Source: Clostridioides sp. ES-S-0054-01 (lineage in GTDB: Bacteria; Bacillota; Clostridia; Peptostreptococcales; Peptostreptococcaceae). From it: DNA of 64,000 bases. Position numbers and translations under genes: made by a program. Within the stretch, counting starts at the first letter, position 1. Each line of letters begins with the position of its first letter. Below are positions 38,170 through 46,460 of the stretch, piece after piece. The stretch is taken from positions 1,519,001 to 1,583,000 of the forward strand of contig CP067346.1 in the NCBI GenBank assembly GCA_021561035.1. Direction: 5' to 3'. Under the pieces are notes generated by a model. That model saw only the letters and a list, made by a program, of their open reading frames with translations, was not told the DNA's origin and ran no database searches.

Positions 38170-39045
38170 ATGAAACTAGTAGACGGAATTACATTATGTC
38201 ATGAGCATATGTATATAGATTTATCTGGAATTAAAGAAAATGAAGATTGCAAACTAGATTGTCAAGAAGAAACTATAAAAGAGATGAGAGAAATATATGC
38301 AAGTGGGGTTAGGAATATAATAGAAGTAACAAATATAGGTATAGGCAGAAATTTAAATTATATAAAAAAAATACAAGAAGAAACTAACATTAATTTTTTA
38401 CTATCCACAGGATTTTATAAAGAGCCATTTTTACCGAAAGAGGTTAACTCGAAAACAAACAGAGAGTTAGCAGACATAATGATAAAAGAAATTGATTTAG
38501 GTATAGATGATACTGATATTAAAGCAAGTATCATAGGTGAAATAGGTACGAGTAAAAATTGTATGACAGATTTAGAGAAAAAAGTTTTTGAAGCATCTGC
38601 AATAGCCCATATGGAAACTGGTGTACCTATAACTACCCATACAACACTAGGAACCTATGGTATGGAACAGGTTCAACTATTTAAGTATTATGGAGTTGAT
38701 TTGTCTAAAGTAGTAATAGGGCATGTAGATTTAAGTGGTGATTTAGACTATATATTAAGACTTATAGACCAAGGTATATATGTTCAATTTGATACTATAG
38801 GAAAAGTTAATTATCTAGACGAAAATAAAAGAGTAGATTTATTGTATGAAATAATAGCTCGAAATTTAGAAGAAAGAGTATTATTGTCAGTGGATATAAC
38901 TAGAAAATCTCACCTTAAGTATAAGGGTGGAATAGGATACAATTATTTATTTGAAACGTTTATACCTATGTTAAGAGAACGTGGAGTTAAAGAAAATAGT
39001 CTAACTAAGATATTAGTAGAAAATCCGAAACAATTATTTAAATAA
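38170..39045 (+). CDS. php: Php, phosphotriesterase-like metallohydrolase
   Basis: This 291-residue TIM-barrel hydrolase is of the phosphotriesterase family. Metal-binding HxH is in LCHEHMYID (residue about 12). The bridging residue is Glu in IIGEIGTS, as in the Php subgroup, rather than carboxylated Lys. Further ligands lie in PITTHT, IGHVDLS and LLSVDITRK. Family members are lactonases or phosphotriesterases; the natural substrate of Php is unknown to me. It follows the amidase-like gene by 32 bp and precedes yhfS by 11 bp. Confidence 0.9.
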   Translation: MKLVDGITLCHEHMYIDLSGIKENEDCKLDCQEETIKEMREIYASGVRNIIEVTNIGIGRNLNYIKKIQEETNINFLLSTGFYKEPFLPKEVNSKTNRELADIMIKEIDLGIDDTDIKASIIGEIGTSKNCMTDLEKKVFEASAIAHMETGVPITTHTTLGTYGMEQVQLFKYYGVDLSKVVIGHVDLSGDLDYILRLIDQGIYVQFDTIGKVNYLDENKRVDLLYEIIARNLEERVLLSVDITRKSHLKYKGGIGYNYLFETFIPMLRERGVKENSLTKILVENPKQLFK

Positions 39046-39056
39046 GGAGATACAGC

Positions 39057-40163
39057 ATGAAAACTTATCCGTTAAAAAGTATATCATTAAAGGAAGCTAC
39101 ACAGTTACAATTTAGACTTATAGATGAAATAACAAAGGAGTTTAAGGGAGATGAAATATTAACTAGAGGTGATTTAGGTGTTGTAAAGGGTTTGAATAAA
39201 CCAAAAATGACTCTCAAGGTGGAAAAGGTACTAGCAAAGTTTTTTAATTCAGAAAAAGCTATGTTAGTGAGAGGTGCAGGTACGATGTCTATAAGAACAG
39301 CGCTTTATTCATCTATAAAAAGAGGAAATAAAGTACTTATACACAAAGCACCAGTATATCCAACAACAAGTGTATCCATAGATATGCTAGGTATAGACAC
39401 AGTAGAGGCAGATTTTAATGATTTAGAAGATATAAAACGTGTTTTAAAAGGAAATGAAGATATAAAAGGTGCAATAGTTCAATATACAAGACAACAACCT
39501 CAAGATTCATATGAGGTTAGAGATGTGATAAAAACTATAAAAGAAGTAGATGAAAATATAGCTGTAATAACAGATGATAACTATGCAGTTATGAAAGTCC
39601 CCTATATTGGAGTAGAAGGAGGAGCTGACTTATCTTGTTTTTCATTATTTAAAATATTAGGTTCAGAAGGCATAGGGTGTATAGTAGGTAAAGAAAAATA
39701 TATTAATAAACTAATAGAGACAAATTACTCAGGGGGGCTTCAAGTACAAGGGCATGAAGCAATAGATTCTTTGAAAGGACTAGTATATGCTCCAGTTATG
39801 TTAGCAATTCAAGCTGAAGTAAGTGAAAATATAGTCAAGAGACTGCTAAATAAGGAAGTTGAAGGTGTAAGTAATGCATTTATCGCAAATGCACAATCAA
39901 AGGTTGTATTGGTGGAATTAGAAGAAGAAATTGCAGATAAAGTTTTAGAGGAGGCAGAAAAGTTAGGTGCAGCACCAAATCCAGTAGGTGCAGAATCTAA
40001 GTATGAATTTGTACCCATGTTTTATAGATTATCGGGAACTTTTAGAAGCTACAATCCCCTATTATCTAAGAAAATGATAAGAATAAATCCTCTTAGAAGT
40101 GGAGAGGATACGGTACTTAGAATACTTGAAGAATCAATAAATAACGTAAAAATAAATAAATAA
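39057..40163 (+). CDS. yhfS: YhfS-like PLP-dependent enzyme (fold type I)
   Basis: The 368-residue protein resembles E. coli YhfS, a fold-type-I aminotransferase/lyase relative. The likely PLP lysine is in SCFSLFKILGSEGIG (about residue 201). The Asp pairing with the pyridine ring is in VITDDNYAVM. The N-terminal segment (SLKEATQLQFRLIDEI) and AMLVRGAGTMSIRTAL are family-specific. Reaction unknown: transaminase, lyase or racemase are all possible. It is tightly linked to php and yhfX. Confidence 0.85.
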   Translation: MKTYPLKSISLKEATQLQFRLIDEITKEFKGDEILTRGDLGVVKGLNKPKMTLKVEKVLAKFFNSEKAMLVRGAGTMSIRTALYSSIKRGNKVLIHKAPVYPTTSVSIDMLGIDTVEADFNDLEDIKRVLKGNEDIKGAIVQYTRQQPQDSYEVRDVIKTIKEVDENIAVITDDNYAVMKVPYIGVEGGADLSCFSLFKILGSEGIGCIVGKEKYINKLIETNYSGGLQVQGHEAIDSLKGLVYAPVMLAIQAEVSENIVKRLLNKEVEGVSNAFIANAQSKVVLVELEEEIADKVLEEAEKLGAAPNPVGAESKYEFVPMFYRLSGTFRSYNPLLSKKMIRINPLRSGEDTVLRILEESINNVKINK

Positions 40164-40194
40164 CCATATGAATTTAACAGAGAGAGGGAAGAAA

Positions 40195-41364
40195 ATGTTC
40201 TTAAAACAGACACTAAAGGATAATAAAAATCTTGTAGACTATTCTATAAAGCTACATAAAGAGGGAAAAATACTTCCAGATACTTATGTTATAGATATGG
40301 ATATGTTAATACAAAATGCTAGTAAAATATATGAAAAAGCCAGCAAATATGGAATTAAACTATATCAAATGACTAAGCAAATAGGAAGAAACCCATACAT
40401 AGCAGCTAAATTGCAAGAGATAGGATATGAAGGTGTAGTAGCAGTAGATATAAAAGAAGCATTAATAATGCATAGGAATGGAGTAAAAGTTTCTCATGTA
40501 GGTCATCTAGTACAAACTCCAAAATACATATTAAAGAAATTAATTAAAGATGTAAGACCAGAAGTAATAACTATATTTTCTTTAGAAAAAGCAATACAAA
40601 TAAATAATGTATGCAAAGAGTTGAACACAACACAAAAAATACTCATTAGATTTGTTGAAGAAGAGGATACAATATATCCGTTACAGTATGGTGGATTCAA
40701 AATAGATAATATTAAAGAAATTATGGTGGAATTATTAAAGCTTGAGTATATAGAAATCGAAGGTCTTACTGCATTTCCATGTTTTTTATTTGATAGCAAG
40801 AAGCAAAGTATAATAGAAACGAATAATATTTCTACTATTAAAAAGGCAAAACAGATAATAGAAACACAATTTAATATTAAGATAAATCAAATGAATATGC
40901 CATCATTAACATCTGTATATAATATGAGCTTAATAGATAAGCATGGAGGTACTCATGGTGAGCCAGGTCATGCTCTTACAGGAAGTACACCACTACATTC
41001 AGTAAAAAATCTAGAAGAAAAGCTATGTATGTTATATGTATCAGAAATATCTCATAATCTTAAAAATACAGCATATGTCTATGGAGGAGGACACTATAGA
41101 AGGTCACATATGAAAAATGCGTTAATAGTGGATGATGTGTACAATGAACATATTGTAGAAACGTTATATAATAATCCAGAAAACATAGATTATTACTTTG
41201 AAGTAAAAGGAAATCATCAAGTTGGGGCTACTGTAATAATGAATTTTAGAACACAAATCTTCGTTACAAGAAGTGATGTAGCGATAGTCAGTGGTATTGG
41301 CAAGAATACGCCTAGATTAGAAGCAATCTATGATAGCTTAGGTAGAAAAAAGGAGCTATATTAA
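40195..41364 (+). CDS. yhfX: YhfX-like alanine-racemase-fold PLP enzyme (fold type III)
   Basis: This 389-residue protein has an alanine-racemase-type TIM barrel. The PLP lysine is probably in LYQMTKQIGRN (about residue 58). A His-containing EPGHALTGSTPLH loop and VYGGGHYRRSHMKN near the C-terminus are typical of the YhfX group. I use ATG 40195 with GAGAGGGA upstream, rather than the ATG at 40168 that follows the yhfS stop without a site. Fold-type-III relatives racemise or decarboxylate amino acids. The substrate is unknown. Confidence 0.85.
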   Translation: MFLKQTLKDNKNLVDYSIKLHKEGKILPDTYVIDMDMLIQNASKIYEKASKYGIKLYQMTKQIGRNPYIAAKLQEIGYEGVVAVDIKEALIMHRNGVKVSHVGHLVQTPKYILKKLIKDVRPEVITIFSLEKAIQINNVCKELNTTQKILIRFVEEEDTIYPLQYGGFKIDNIKEIMVELLKLEYIEIEGLTAFPCFLFDSKKQSIIETNNISTIKKAKQIIETQFNIKINQMNMPSLTSVYNMSLIDKHGGTHGEPGHALTGSTPLHSVKNLEEKLCMLYVSEISHNLKNTAYVYGGGHYRRSHMKNALIVDDVYNEHIVETLYNNPENIDYYFEVKGNHQVGATVIMNFRTQIFVTRSDVAIVSGIGKNTPRLEAIYDSLGRKKELY

Positions 41365-41366
41365 AT

Positions 41367-42560
41367 ATGGGAAGGTTTATTGTTATAGTTTTAGATGGAT
41401 TTGGAATTGGAGAGATGAAAGATACAAAGGAAGTTAGAGTAAAGGATGTAGGGTCTAACACATTTAAGCATATAATAGGATATAGAAGCGTAAATTTACC
41501 TACACTTGAGAAGTTAGGTATATGTAATTCTGCTAATATAGAAGTTGGTAATATGAAATTTTCAAAGACTGCAAAATTCGGAAAGGCTAATTTAATGCAT
41601 TTTGGGGCAGATACGTTCTATGGTCATCAAGAAATAATGGGATCAAAACCAAAAAAACCATTAAAAGAGGCTTTTTCATTTGTTAGAGATAAGGTCAAAA
41701 CGGAATTAAAAAAACATGGTTATTCAGTTAGAGAATATGGTAAAGGTGTAAAAATATTAGTTGTAAATGAGTGTGTAACTATAGGAGATAACTTGGAAAC
41801 AGATCTTGGACAAGTATATAATGTTACATCTGCGCTTGATTTAATCAGTTTTGAAGATGTTAAGAAAATTGGAAAAATAGTTAGAGATAATGTATATACT
41901 TCAAGGGTAATCACTTTTGGAGGAGAAGGTATAACATTACAGAATATACTAGATGCATATGTAGAAAAAAGTAAAATCTATGCAGGAATTGATGCTCCTA
42001 AGAGTGGCGTATATAACAGAGGATATAGTGTTGTTCATTTAGGGTATGGAGTAGATTCTAATACACAAGTGCCAACAGTACTAGGAAAAAATAATATAGG
42101 CGTATATCTATTTGGAAAAGTCGCGGACATAGTACAAAATGATTATGGAGTAAGTTTGCCTGGTGTTGATACAGAGCAAGTATTTGGGAAATTAATAGAA
42201 AAACTTAGAGGCAATACAGAAGGATTTTTTTGCCTAAATGTTCAAGAAACTGATTTAGCAGGTCATCAACAAGATGTAGATAAGTATATAGAGGTTCTTA
42301 AGATATCAGATAAAAATATTAACAAAGTCATTGAACTTATGAATGATGAAGATATACTGATTGTAATGGCTGATCATGGTAATGACCCTCTGATAGGACA
42401 TAGTCAGCACACTAGAGAGCAAGTGCCAGTTTTAATATATAAAAATAATATGGTGCCGGGTTATATAGGAGAGCTTAGTACGTTATCGGATATAGGAGCA
42501 ACAGTGTTAGATTACTTTGGATTTAGTGGTATTGATAATGGACGAGCATTTAGTATATAG
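41367..42560 (+). CDS. yhfW: YhfW-like phosphopentomutase relative
   Basis: This 397-residue metalloenzyme belongs to the alkaline-phosphatase superfamily, close to DeoB. Metal ligands are visible in IVLDGFGIGE (Asp near 9), ADTFYGHQEIMG (the Thr/His region near 80), MADHGNDP and GHSQHTREQVPVL. It should move a phosphate within a sugar-phosphate-like molecule, or hydrolyse one. It is the last gene of the cluster, 2 bp behind yhfX, followed by a strong terminator. Confidence 0.87.
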   Translation: MGRFIVIVLDGFGIGEMKDTKEVRVKDVGSNTFKHIIGYRSVNLPTLEKLGICNSANIEVGNMKFSKTAKFGKANLMHFGADTFYGHQEIMGSKPKKPLKEAFSFVRDKVKTELKKHGYSVREYGKGVKILVVNECVTIGDNLETDLGQVYNVTSALDLISFEDVKKIGKIVRDNVYTSRVITFGGEGITLQNILDAYVEKSKIYAGIDAPKSGVYNRGYSVVHLGYGVDSNTQVPTVLGKNNIGVYLFGKVADIVQNDYGVSLPGVDTEQVFGKLIEKLRGNTEGFFCLNVQETDLAGHQQDVDKYIEVLKISDKNINKVIELMNDEDILIVMADHGNDPLIGHSQHTREQVPVLIYKNNMVPGYIGELSTLSDIGATVLDYFGFSGIDNGRAFSI

Positions 42561-42579
42561 TTTAAATATAAAATATAAT

Positions 42580-42629
42580 AAAAGTGTGAGGTTTAGTAAT
42601 TAACAAATTACGAGGCTTCACACTTTTTT
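42580..42629 (+). terminator. Terminator of the yhf operon
   Basis: AAAAGTGTGA(GG) pairs with (C)TTCACACTTTT, with an inner AATT-rich stem, followed by T. It ends the operon cleanly after yhfW. Confidence 0.88.
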
Positions 42630-42676
42630 ATAAAATAAATATATTATATTTTAGTTAATATGCTTACAAAAAATAA

Positions 42677-43104
42677 AATATATACTATAGTGCTACAGAT
42701 GTTAAACTATTTTCTAAAATATCTAATTTTGTATTAAATCTTAAGGATGGATACTTAGATACAGTGGTTAGTAAGCAATTGAATTAACTCAAAATTTAAG
42801 TGTCTAAATCATATTGAATTAAATTTTCATAGACAGAAAAAATAAGCTCATTTTTATGTATTTTAATCTTAGTTTTTGTAGTACTGATGATTATATTAAG
42901 TATGTGGAATAAGAGATTATTATCATAGGATTATTAAGTTTATTAATTTTAAGTATAGAAAATGTAAGTGTTACTTATTTAGGTGAGAGTATAAATAATA
43001 AAAAAGTAGAAATTATGTATATCAAAATATATAAGTCTACATTCTACAATAATAATTATTTTATAATTCAACAAAAGAATAGAATGGGTATATTTGTGAA
43101 ATAA
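42677..43104 (+). pseudogene. Decayed coding sequence, membrane protein fragments
   Basis: Three consecutive plus-strand fragments read like protein but in two frames and with several stops. One is NIYYSATDVKLFSKISNF and onward (42677-42784). One is a hydrophobic helix SFLCILILVFVVLMIILS (42848-42901). One is 63 codons from 42913 to a TAA at 43102. None has a start or ribosome site. I do not recognise the original gene. It is probably a degraded small membrane protein. Confidence 0.4.
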
Positions 43105-43133
43105 TAATATAAAATAATCTTAGGAGTGAGCTT

Positions 43134-43787
43134 ATGAAGAAAAAATTATTATATATAAATGTAAATTCAAAGCCTGAAGACTTGTCTTCAAGTAAAACTG
43201 TAGCAAGAAAATTTATAAATAAATTTATGGAAAAAAACAAGGATTTCGAAGTTGAAGAGATAGACCTTTATAAAGAACATATACCAAGACTTGAATATCA
43301 GTACTTTGAAAAGAGAAACAGCATAGTTAGTGAAGAAAATGCTAAGAATCTAGATGATAAGGATAGAAAAGAGCTTACAAAGATTAGAAATCTTTGTGAC
43401 CAATTTGTGAGTGCAAGTGTATATGTAATAGCAGCACCTATGTGGAGTTTATCTTTTCCAGCACCACTTAAAGAATATATAGACTGTATAATTCAAGATG
43501 GAAAAACTATATCCTTTGAAGGTAATGATAAACCACAAGGAATTTTAAATGATATTGATAGAAGTATGGTGTATATACAATCTTCGGGTGGACACATACC
43601 ATGGGTGTTAAAACCAGTTATGAATAAAGGGTTAAATTATGTGGAAAGTATCATGAAGTTTATAGGAATTAAAAAATTTGATGAATTATTGGTAGATGGA
43701 ACTGGAACTAGTGAAGAGGAAAGACAAAGTGCAATAGAAAAAGCGTCTGAAAAAATAGATGGTATAATAGATGATATGAAGTTCTAG
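43134..43787 (+). CDS. FMN-dependent NADH-azoreductase family protein
   Basis: This 217-residue flavodoxin-fold protein is of the AzoR/NQO type. FMN-binding motifs are NSKPEDLSSSKTVA near the N-terminus, APMWSLSFPAPLKEYIDCI (about 101-119) and IQSSGGHIP. Such enzymes use NAD(P)H to reduce quinones, azo dyes and nitro compounds, and may protect against electrophiles. AGGAGTGAGC lies before the ATG. It is followed 75 bp later by a small CxxC protein. Confidence 0.9.
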   Translation: MKKKLLYINVNSKPEDLSSSKTVARKFINKFMEKNKDFEVEEIDLYKEHIPRLEYQYFEKRNSIVSEENAKNLDDKDRKELTKIRNLCDQFVSASVYVIAAPMWSLSFPAPLKEYIDCIIQDGKTISFEGNDKPQGILNDIDRSMVYIQSSGGHIPWVLKPVMNKGLNYVESIMKFIGIKKFDELLVDGTGTSEEERQSAIEKASEKIDGIIDDMKF

Positions 43788-43862
43788 TTATAATATTTTA
43801 TCAAAAATATAAAGGAAAAACCTCTTTTAATGTAGAAACTTATATTGAAGGAGGCGAGAATC

Positions 43863-44072
43863 ATGCGAGAAGAAAAAAGTAGTGAAAAGTATGATTGTTA
43901 TTGGTGTAATCAAGAAAATAATTTCTGTGTAGAAATAAAAGACAATGTAGTTATGATAGATGATGGCACTGGTACATTAAAACAAGCCGTTTTCATAGGA
44001 TATAAACAAATCCAAGTTAATTTAAATTGTTCACATTGTCAAAACTTAAATAGAATAAAATTAAATTTGTAG
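43863..44072 (+). CDS. Small CxxC/CxxC protein, putative zinc ribbon
   Basis: The protein (69 residues) has two Cys pairs, CYWCNQ near residue 12 and CSHCQN near residue 59, which could hold one zinc ion. The middle part is beta-rich. GAAGGAGG just before the ATG at 43863 fixes the start. I do not recognise a named family. It may be co-transcribed with the azoreductase gene. Confidence 0.7.
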   Translation: MREEKSSEKYDCYWCNQENNFCVEIKDNVVMIDDGTGTLKQAVFIGYKQIQVNLNCSHCQNLNRIKLNL

Positions 44073-44125
44073 AACTTTAAAATGAAGATTATTGGAAGAA
44101 TTGAAAATAGAAAGTATTAGTATTT

Positions 44126-44198
44126 AGACTGAAAATTATATTTTATACAATAAAAATTGATTTAAGTAATATTGTATTTTAATATTTATTTTCAGTCT
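44126..44198. terminator. Long inverted repeat between convergent genes
   Basis: AGACTGAAAA (44126-44135) pairs with TTTTCAGTCT (44189-44198). The AT-rich inner part pairs further (ATACAATA with TATTGTAT). It serves as a bidirectional terminator. Confidence 0.65.
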
Positions 44199-44211
44199 TA
44201 CTTTATTAAAA

Positions 44212-44778
44212 TTATTTTTTGGCTGTCTCAGGAAAATATATATCTACTAATTTTTCTGAAATATTTTTTAATTGGTCAGCCATTGAAGTTAGACTTAGTA
44301 AGGCTATCAGCAAATCATCTTTATTTTCTGGGTTTATACTGATATTTTCAAAATTAGACTCTATAAAGTTTGGTATATTCTTTCTTTGATTTTCTTTTAT
44401 CAATATGAATTTTTCGTAACATGCAACTAAGTCTTTTTCATTGAAATCGTCTTTTTCATACACACCATGTAAGATTCTTTTAATTTCTTGTATTGTAAGT
44501 GTATTTTTCAGCGAATAAATAATTATCATTTGTAAAATTTGTTCTTTAGTATACTTTTTTCCCTTAATTGGTTTGATTAATCCCTCTTTACTGTAATTAT
44601 TTATCATGGTTTTTGTAAGAATTTTGTCACTCTCAAATCTTTTATTGGCAGAAAGCTTATTGTCAATTAGAGAAATAATTTGATCCATATATAAGTCAAT
44701 AGAGGGAATATCATTTGAGGTTATATCTGCATTATTTAGTGTTTCTAGTATTATAGTATTAAGTTCATTATTCATCAT
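44212..44778 (-). CDS. DUF1836 protein, MerR-like HTH
   Basis: This 188-residue protein matches the DUF1836 family. Residues about 20-115 carry a MerR-like helix-turn-helix (LTKTMINNYSKEGLIKPIKGKKYTKEQILQMI). The C-terminal helices (about 125-185) are probably for dimerisation. Such proteins are presumed DNA-binding regulators in Firmicutes, with no known ligand. An AGGTAAC-type site lies before the ATG. It is divergent from the hemolysin III gene and could regulate it. Confidence 0.82.
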   Translation of the reverse strand: MMNNELNTIILETLNNADITSNDIPSIDLYMDQIISLIDNKLSANKRFESDKILTKTMINNYSKEGLIKPIKGKKYTKEQILQMIIIYSLKNTLTIQEIKRILHGVYEKDDFNEKDLVACYEKFILIKENQRKNIPNFIESNFENISINPENKDDLLIALLSLTSMADQLKNISEKLVDIYFPETAKK

Positions 44779-44938
44779 ATGTTACCTCCGTAATATATAT
44801 AATACACTAAATTAGAAAGTAAAACAATATTAAGACTTGTAAAAAAAACGTAAAGTGGTATAATTAAATATATAATATAGTAATGAAAACTATATTAATG
44901 AATGTGATTTTTAAAATACATAATTGTAGGAGGACGAA

Positions 44939-45592
44939 ATGTATCAATTTTTTTTAAAGGGTAGAGACCCAATAAGCAGTTTAACTCATTTTATAGGTGC
45001 TTGTTTATCTCTTTTAGCAACTATAATTTTAGTTTTTCAATCTGTATCATTACAGGAAACTTCTCTTTTGATGATAGTATCTGTATCGATATTTGGACTG
45101 TCACTAATTGCTTTATATAGTGCAAGTTCGTATTATCATTTTTTAAAGGGAACGCCAGAACAAGAATTATTTTTTAGAAAAGTAGACCATGCAATGATTT
45201 ATGTATTGATTGCTGGCTCTTACACACCAATATGTCTGAATTTTATGGAAAAAAAAGAGGGCATAATATTTGTTGCAGCAATATGGATAGTTGCTTTTAT
45301 TGGCATAATAATAAAAATCTTTTGGATGGATGCACCTAGATGGTTGTCTACGAGTATATATTTACTTATGGGTTGGGCTATTGTTTTCGATATAAATGCG
45401 TTCAATTCAATTCCTAAGGATTGTCTTAGATTATTAATTATGGAAGGTACATCTTATTCTATAGGTGCGATTATTTATATAATTAAGAAACCTAATATAA
45501 GTCCTGAATTTGGATTTCATGAAATATTTCACATTTTTATTATGATAGGCTCTTTATTTCACTTTTTAGCAGTTTTATTGTATGTTTTATAG
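44939..45592 (+). CDS. Hemolysin III / YqfA family membrane protein (PAQR)
   Basis: This 217-residue protein has seven predicted helices. It carries the hallmark motifs of the progestin/adipoQ receptor-hemolysin III family: DPISSLTHFIG (about 10), SSYYHFLKG (about 63), DHAMIYVLIAGSYTP (about 82) and FHEIFHIFIMIGSLFHF (about 191), whose His residues bind zinc. Despite the name, haemolytic activity is not established for most members, and a membrane-lipid hydrolase role is suspected. AGGAGG precedes the ATG. Confidence 0.9.
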   Translation: MYQFFLKGRDPISSLTHFIGACLSLLATIILVFQSVSLQETSLLMIVSVSIFGLSLIALYSASSYYHFLKGTPEQELFFRKVDHAMIYVLIAGSYTPICLNFMEKKEGIIFVAAIWIVAFIGIIIKIFWMDAPRWLSTSIYLLMGWAIVFDINAFNSIPKDCLRLLIMEGTSYSIGAIIYIIKKPNISPEFGFHEIFHIFIMIGSLFHFLAVLLYVL

Positions 45593-45641
45593 TTTTAAAA
45601 GATTTGATTAATTGATACTAAAATTCTACAATGAATAAAAT

Positions 45642-45686
45642 GAAACTGTCTTATATAGATTATATCTTCTATAATAAGACAGTTTC
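45642..45686. terminator. Terminator between hemolysin III gene and small minus-strand ORF
   Basis: GAAACTGTCTTAT (45642-45654) pairs with ATAAGACAGTTTC (45674-45686). It is convergent, so it can serve both sides. Confidence 0.75.
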
Positions 45687-45756
45687 CTTATTATTATTAT
45701 AAATATTAAATTCTATTTATAATAAATTTTTGATAAAAATAGTCCATTCAAAATGT

Positions 45757-45933
45757 CTATTCCATGACTCCTTTAATGTACTTTTCATTTACTACATATA
45801 GTTTGAATTTATGTACTATAATTATATCCTCTAAATTCTCTGAAACACTAACAATTCTGACACATTTATTTCTAATTTCTACAGGTAAATCTAAATCATT
45901 TGTTAAATTCACATAGTCATCATATTTATACAT
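45757..45933 (-). CDS. Small hypothetical protein (58 residues)
   Basis: An ORF of 58 codons starts with MYKYDDYVNLTND and ends EKYIKGVME. An AAAGGGATG site lies before the start. Composition is charged and typical of real small cytosolic proteins (VEIRNKCVRIVSVSENLEDIIIV suggests a beta-rich fold). No family is recognised. The convergent terminator downstream supports it being a transcribed gene. Confidence 0.5.
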   Translation of the reverse strand: MYKYDDYVNLTNDLDLPVEIRNKCVRIVSVSENLEDIIIVHKFKLYVVNEKYIKGVME

Positions 45934-46121
45934 AAAATCATCCCTTTACATTAAGATATACTTATTATACTATATTTTAATAAGTTTTTTTAAATTATTA
46001 CAATTTTTCCCGAAATTTCATTTTTTATACATAAAATTTCCAATTTAAGTGAGGATTAAATTTTTAACTGTATAAACAAAAGTTACATATAAAATATTTT
46101 ATTCAATTTTCTAAATAACTA

Positions 46122-46150
46122 TTGCCAATTTTTGAAAAGTATATTATTAT
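46122..46150 (+). promoter_or_regulatory. Promoter of the his operon
   Basis: TTGCCA, 17 bases, TATTAT, about 60 bases before the leader peptide start. The 45934-46121 stretch upstream is AT-rich and otherwise empty. Confidence 0.55.
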
Positions 46151-46213
46151 TAATGGTAATAAAAATACTGTAAATTTAGAATATTAATAAAAATTATTTG
46201 GGAGGAAATTATC

Positions 46214-46288
46214 ATGGTGAGATTAAATATAGCAAAATTAAATACAAAATTAAATCATCACCATCATCATAGATTAAAGGGATTGTAA
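46214..46288 (+). CDS. hisL: Histidine leader peptide with five consecutive His codons
   Basis: A perfect GGAGG site at 46201-46205 precedes an ATG that opens a 24-codon ORF, MVRLNIAKLNTKLNHHHHHR and four more residues. Codons 15-19 are CAT CAC CAT CAT CAT. Such a run of the operon's end-product amino acid is the hallmark of a ribosome-stalling leader peptide. It lies about 170 bases before hisZ and is followed by an intrinsic terminator. Confidence 0.85.
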   Translation: MVRLNIAKLNTKLNHHHHHRLKGL

Positions 46289-46408
46289 TATGAAATTAAT
46301 TCATAGACACAAGCCCTGTTTTTAGTGTAATTGGTCTTGTATCTATGATGGGAAGTAATTTTAAGAGAAAATTATAGCCATATAGGTATAAAGCCTATAT
46401 GGTTTTTT
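46265..46408 (+). promoter_or_regulatory. His operon transcription attenuator
   Basis: Four segments fit the classical model. Segment 1, CATCATAG, is in the His codons (46265-46272). Segment 2 is CTATGATGG (46343-46351), segment 3 CCATATAGG (46378-46386), and segment 4 CCTATATGG (46394-46402) followed by six T. Pairing 1:2 leaves the 3:4 terminator. A ribosome stalled on His codons hides segment 1, so 2 pairs with 3 and transcription continues. A further hairpin (CATAGACACAAG with 46335-46347) overlaps segment 2. A second mini-ORF from 46290 contains two more His codons. Confidence 0.75.
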
Positions 46409-46460
46409 ATTGTTTTAAATTTACAAATGTAAGAGTAATTTTAATGAAGAGGGTGAGAAG

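Noticed and set aside
44939-45592. True hemolysin
   Set aside because: The PAQR-type seven-helix motifs are clear, but haemolysis is not a safe inference from this family name.
46300-46410. His T-box riboswitch
   Set aside because: There is no GGTGG-ACC T-box sequence or Stem I; the leader peptide with His codons explains the region better.
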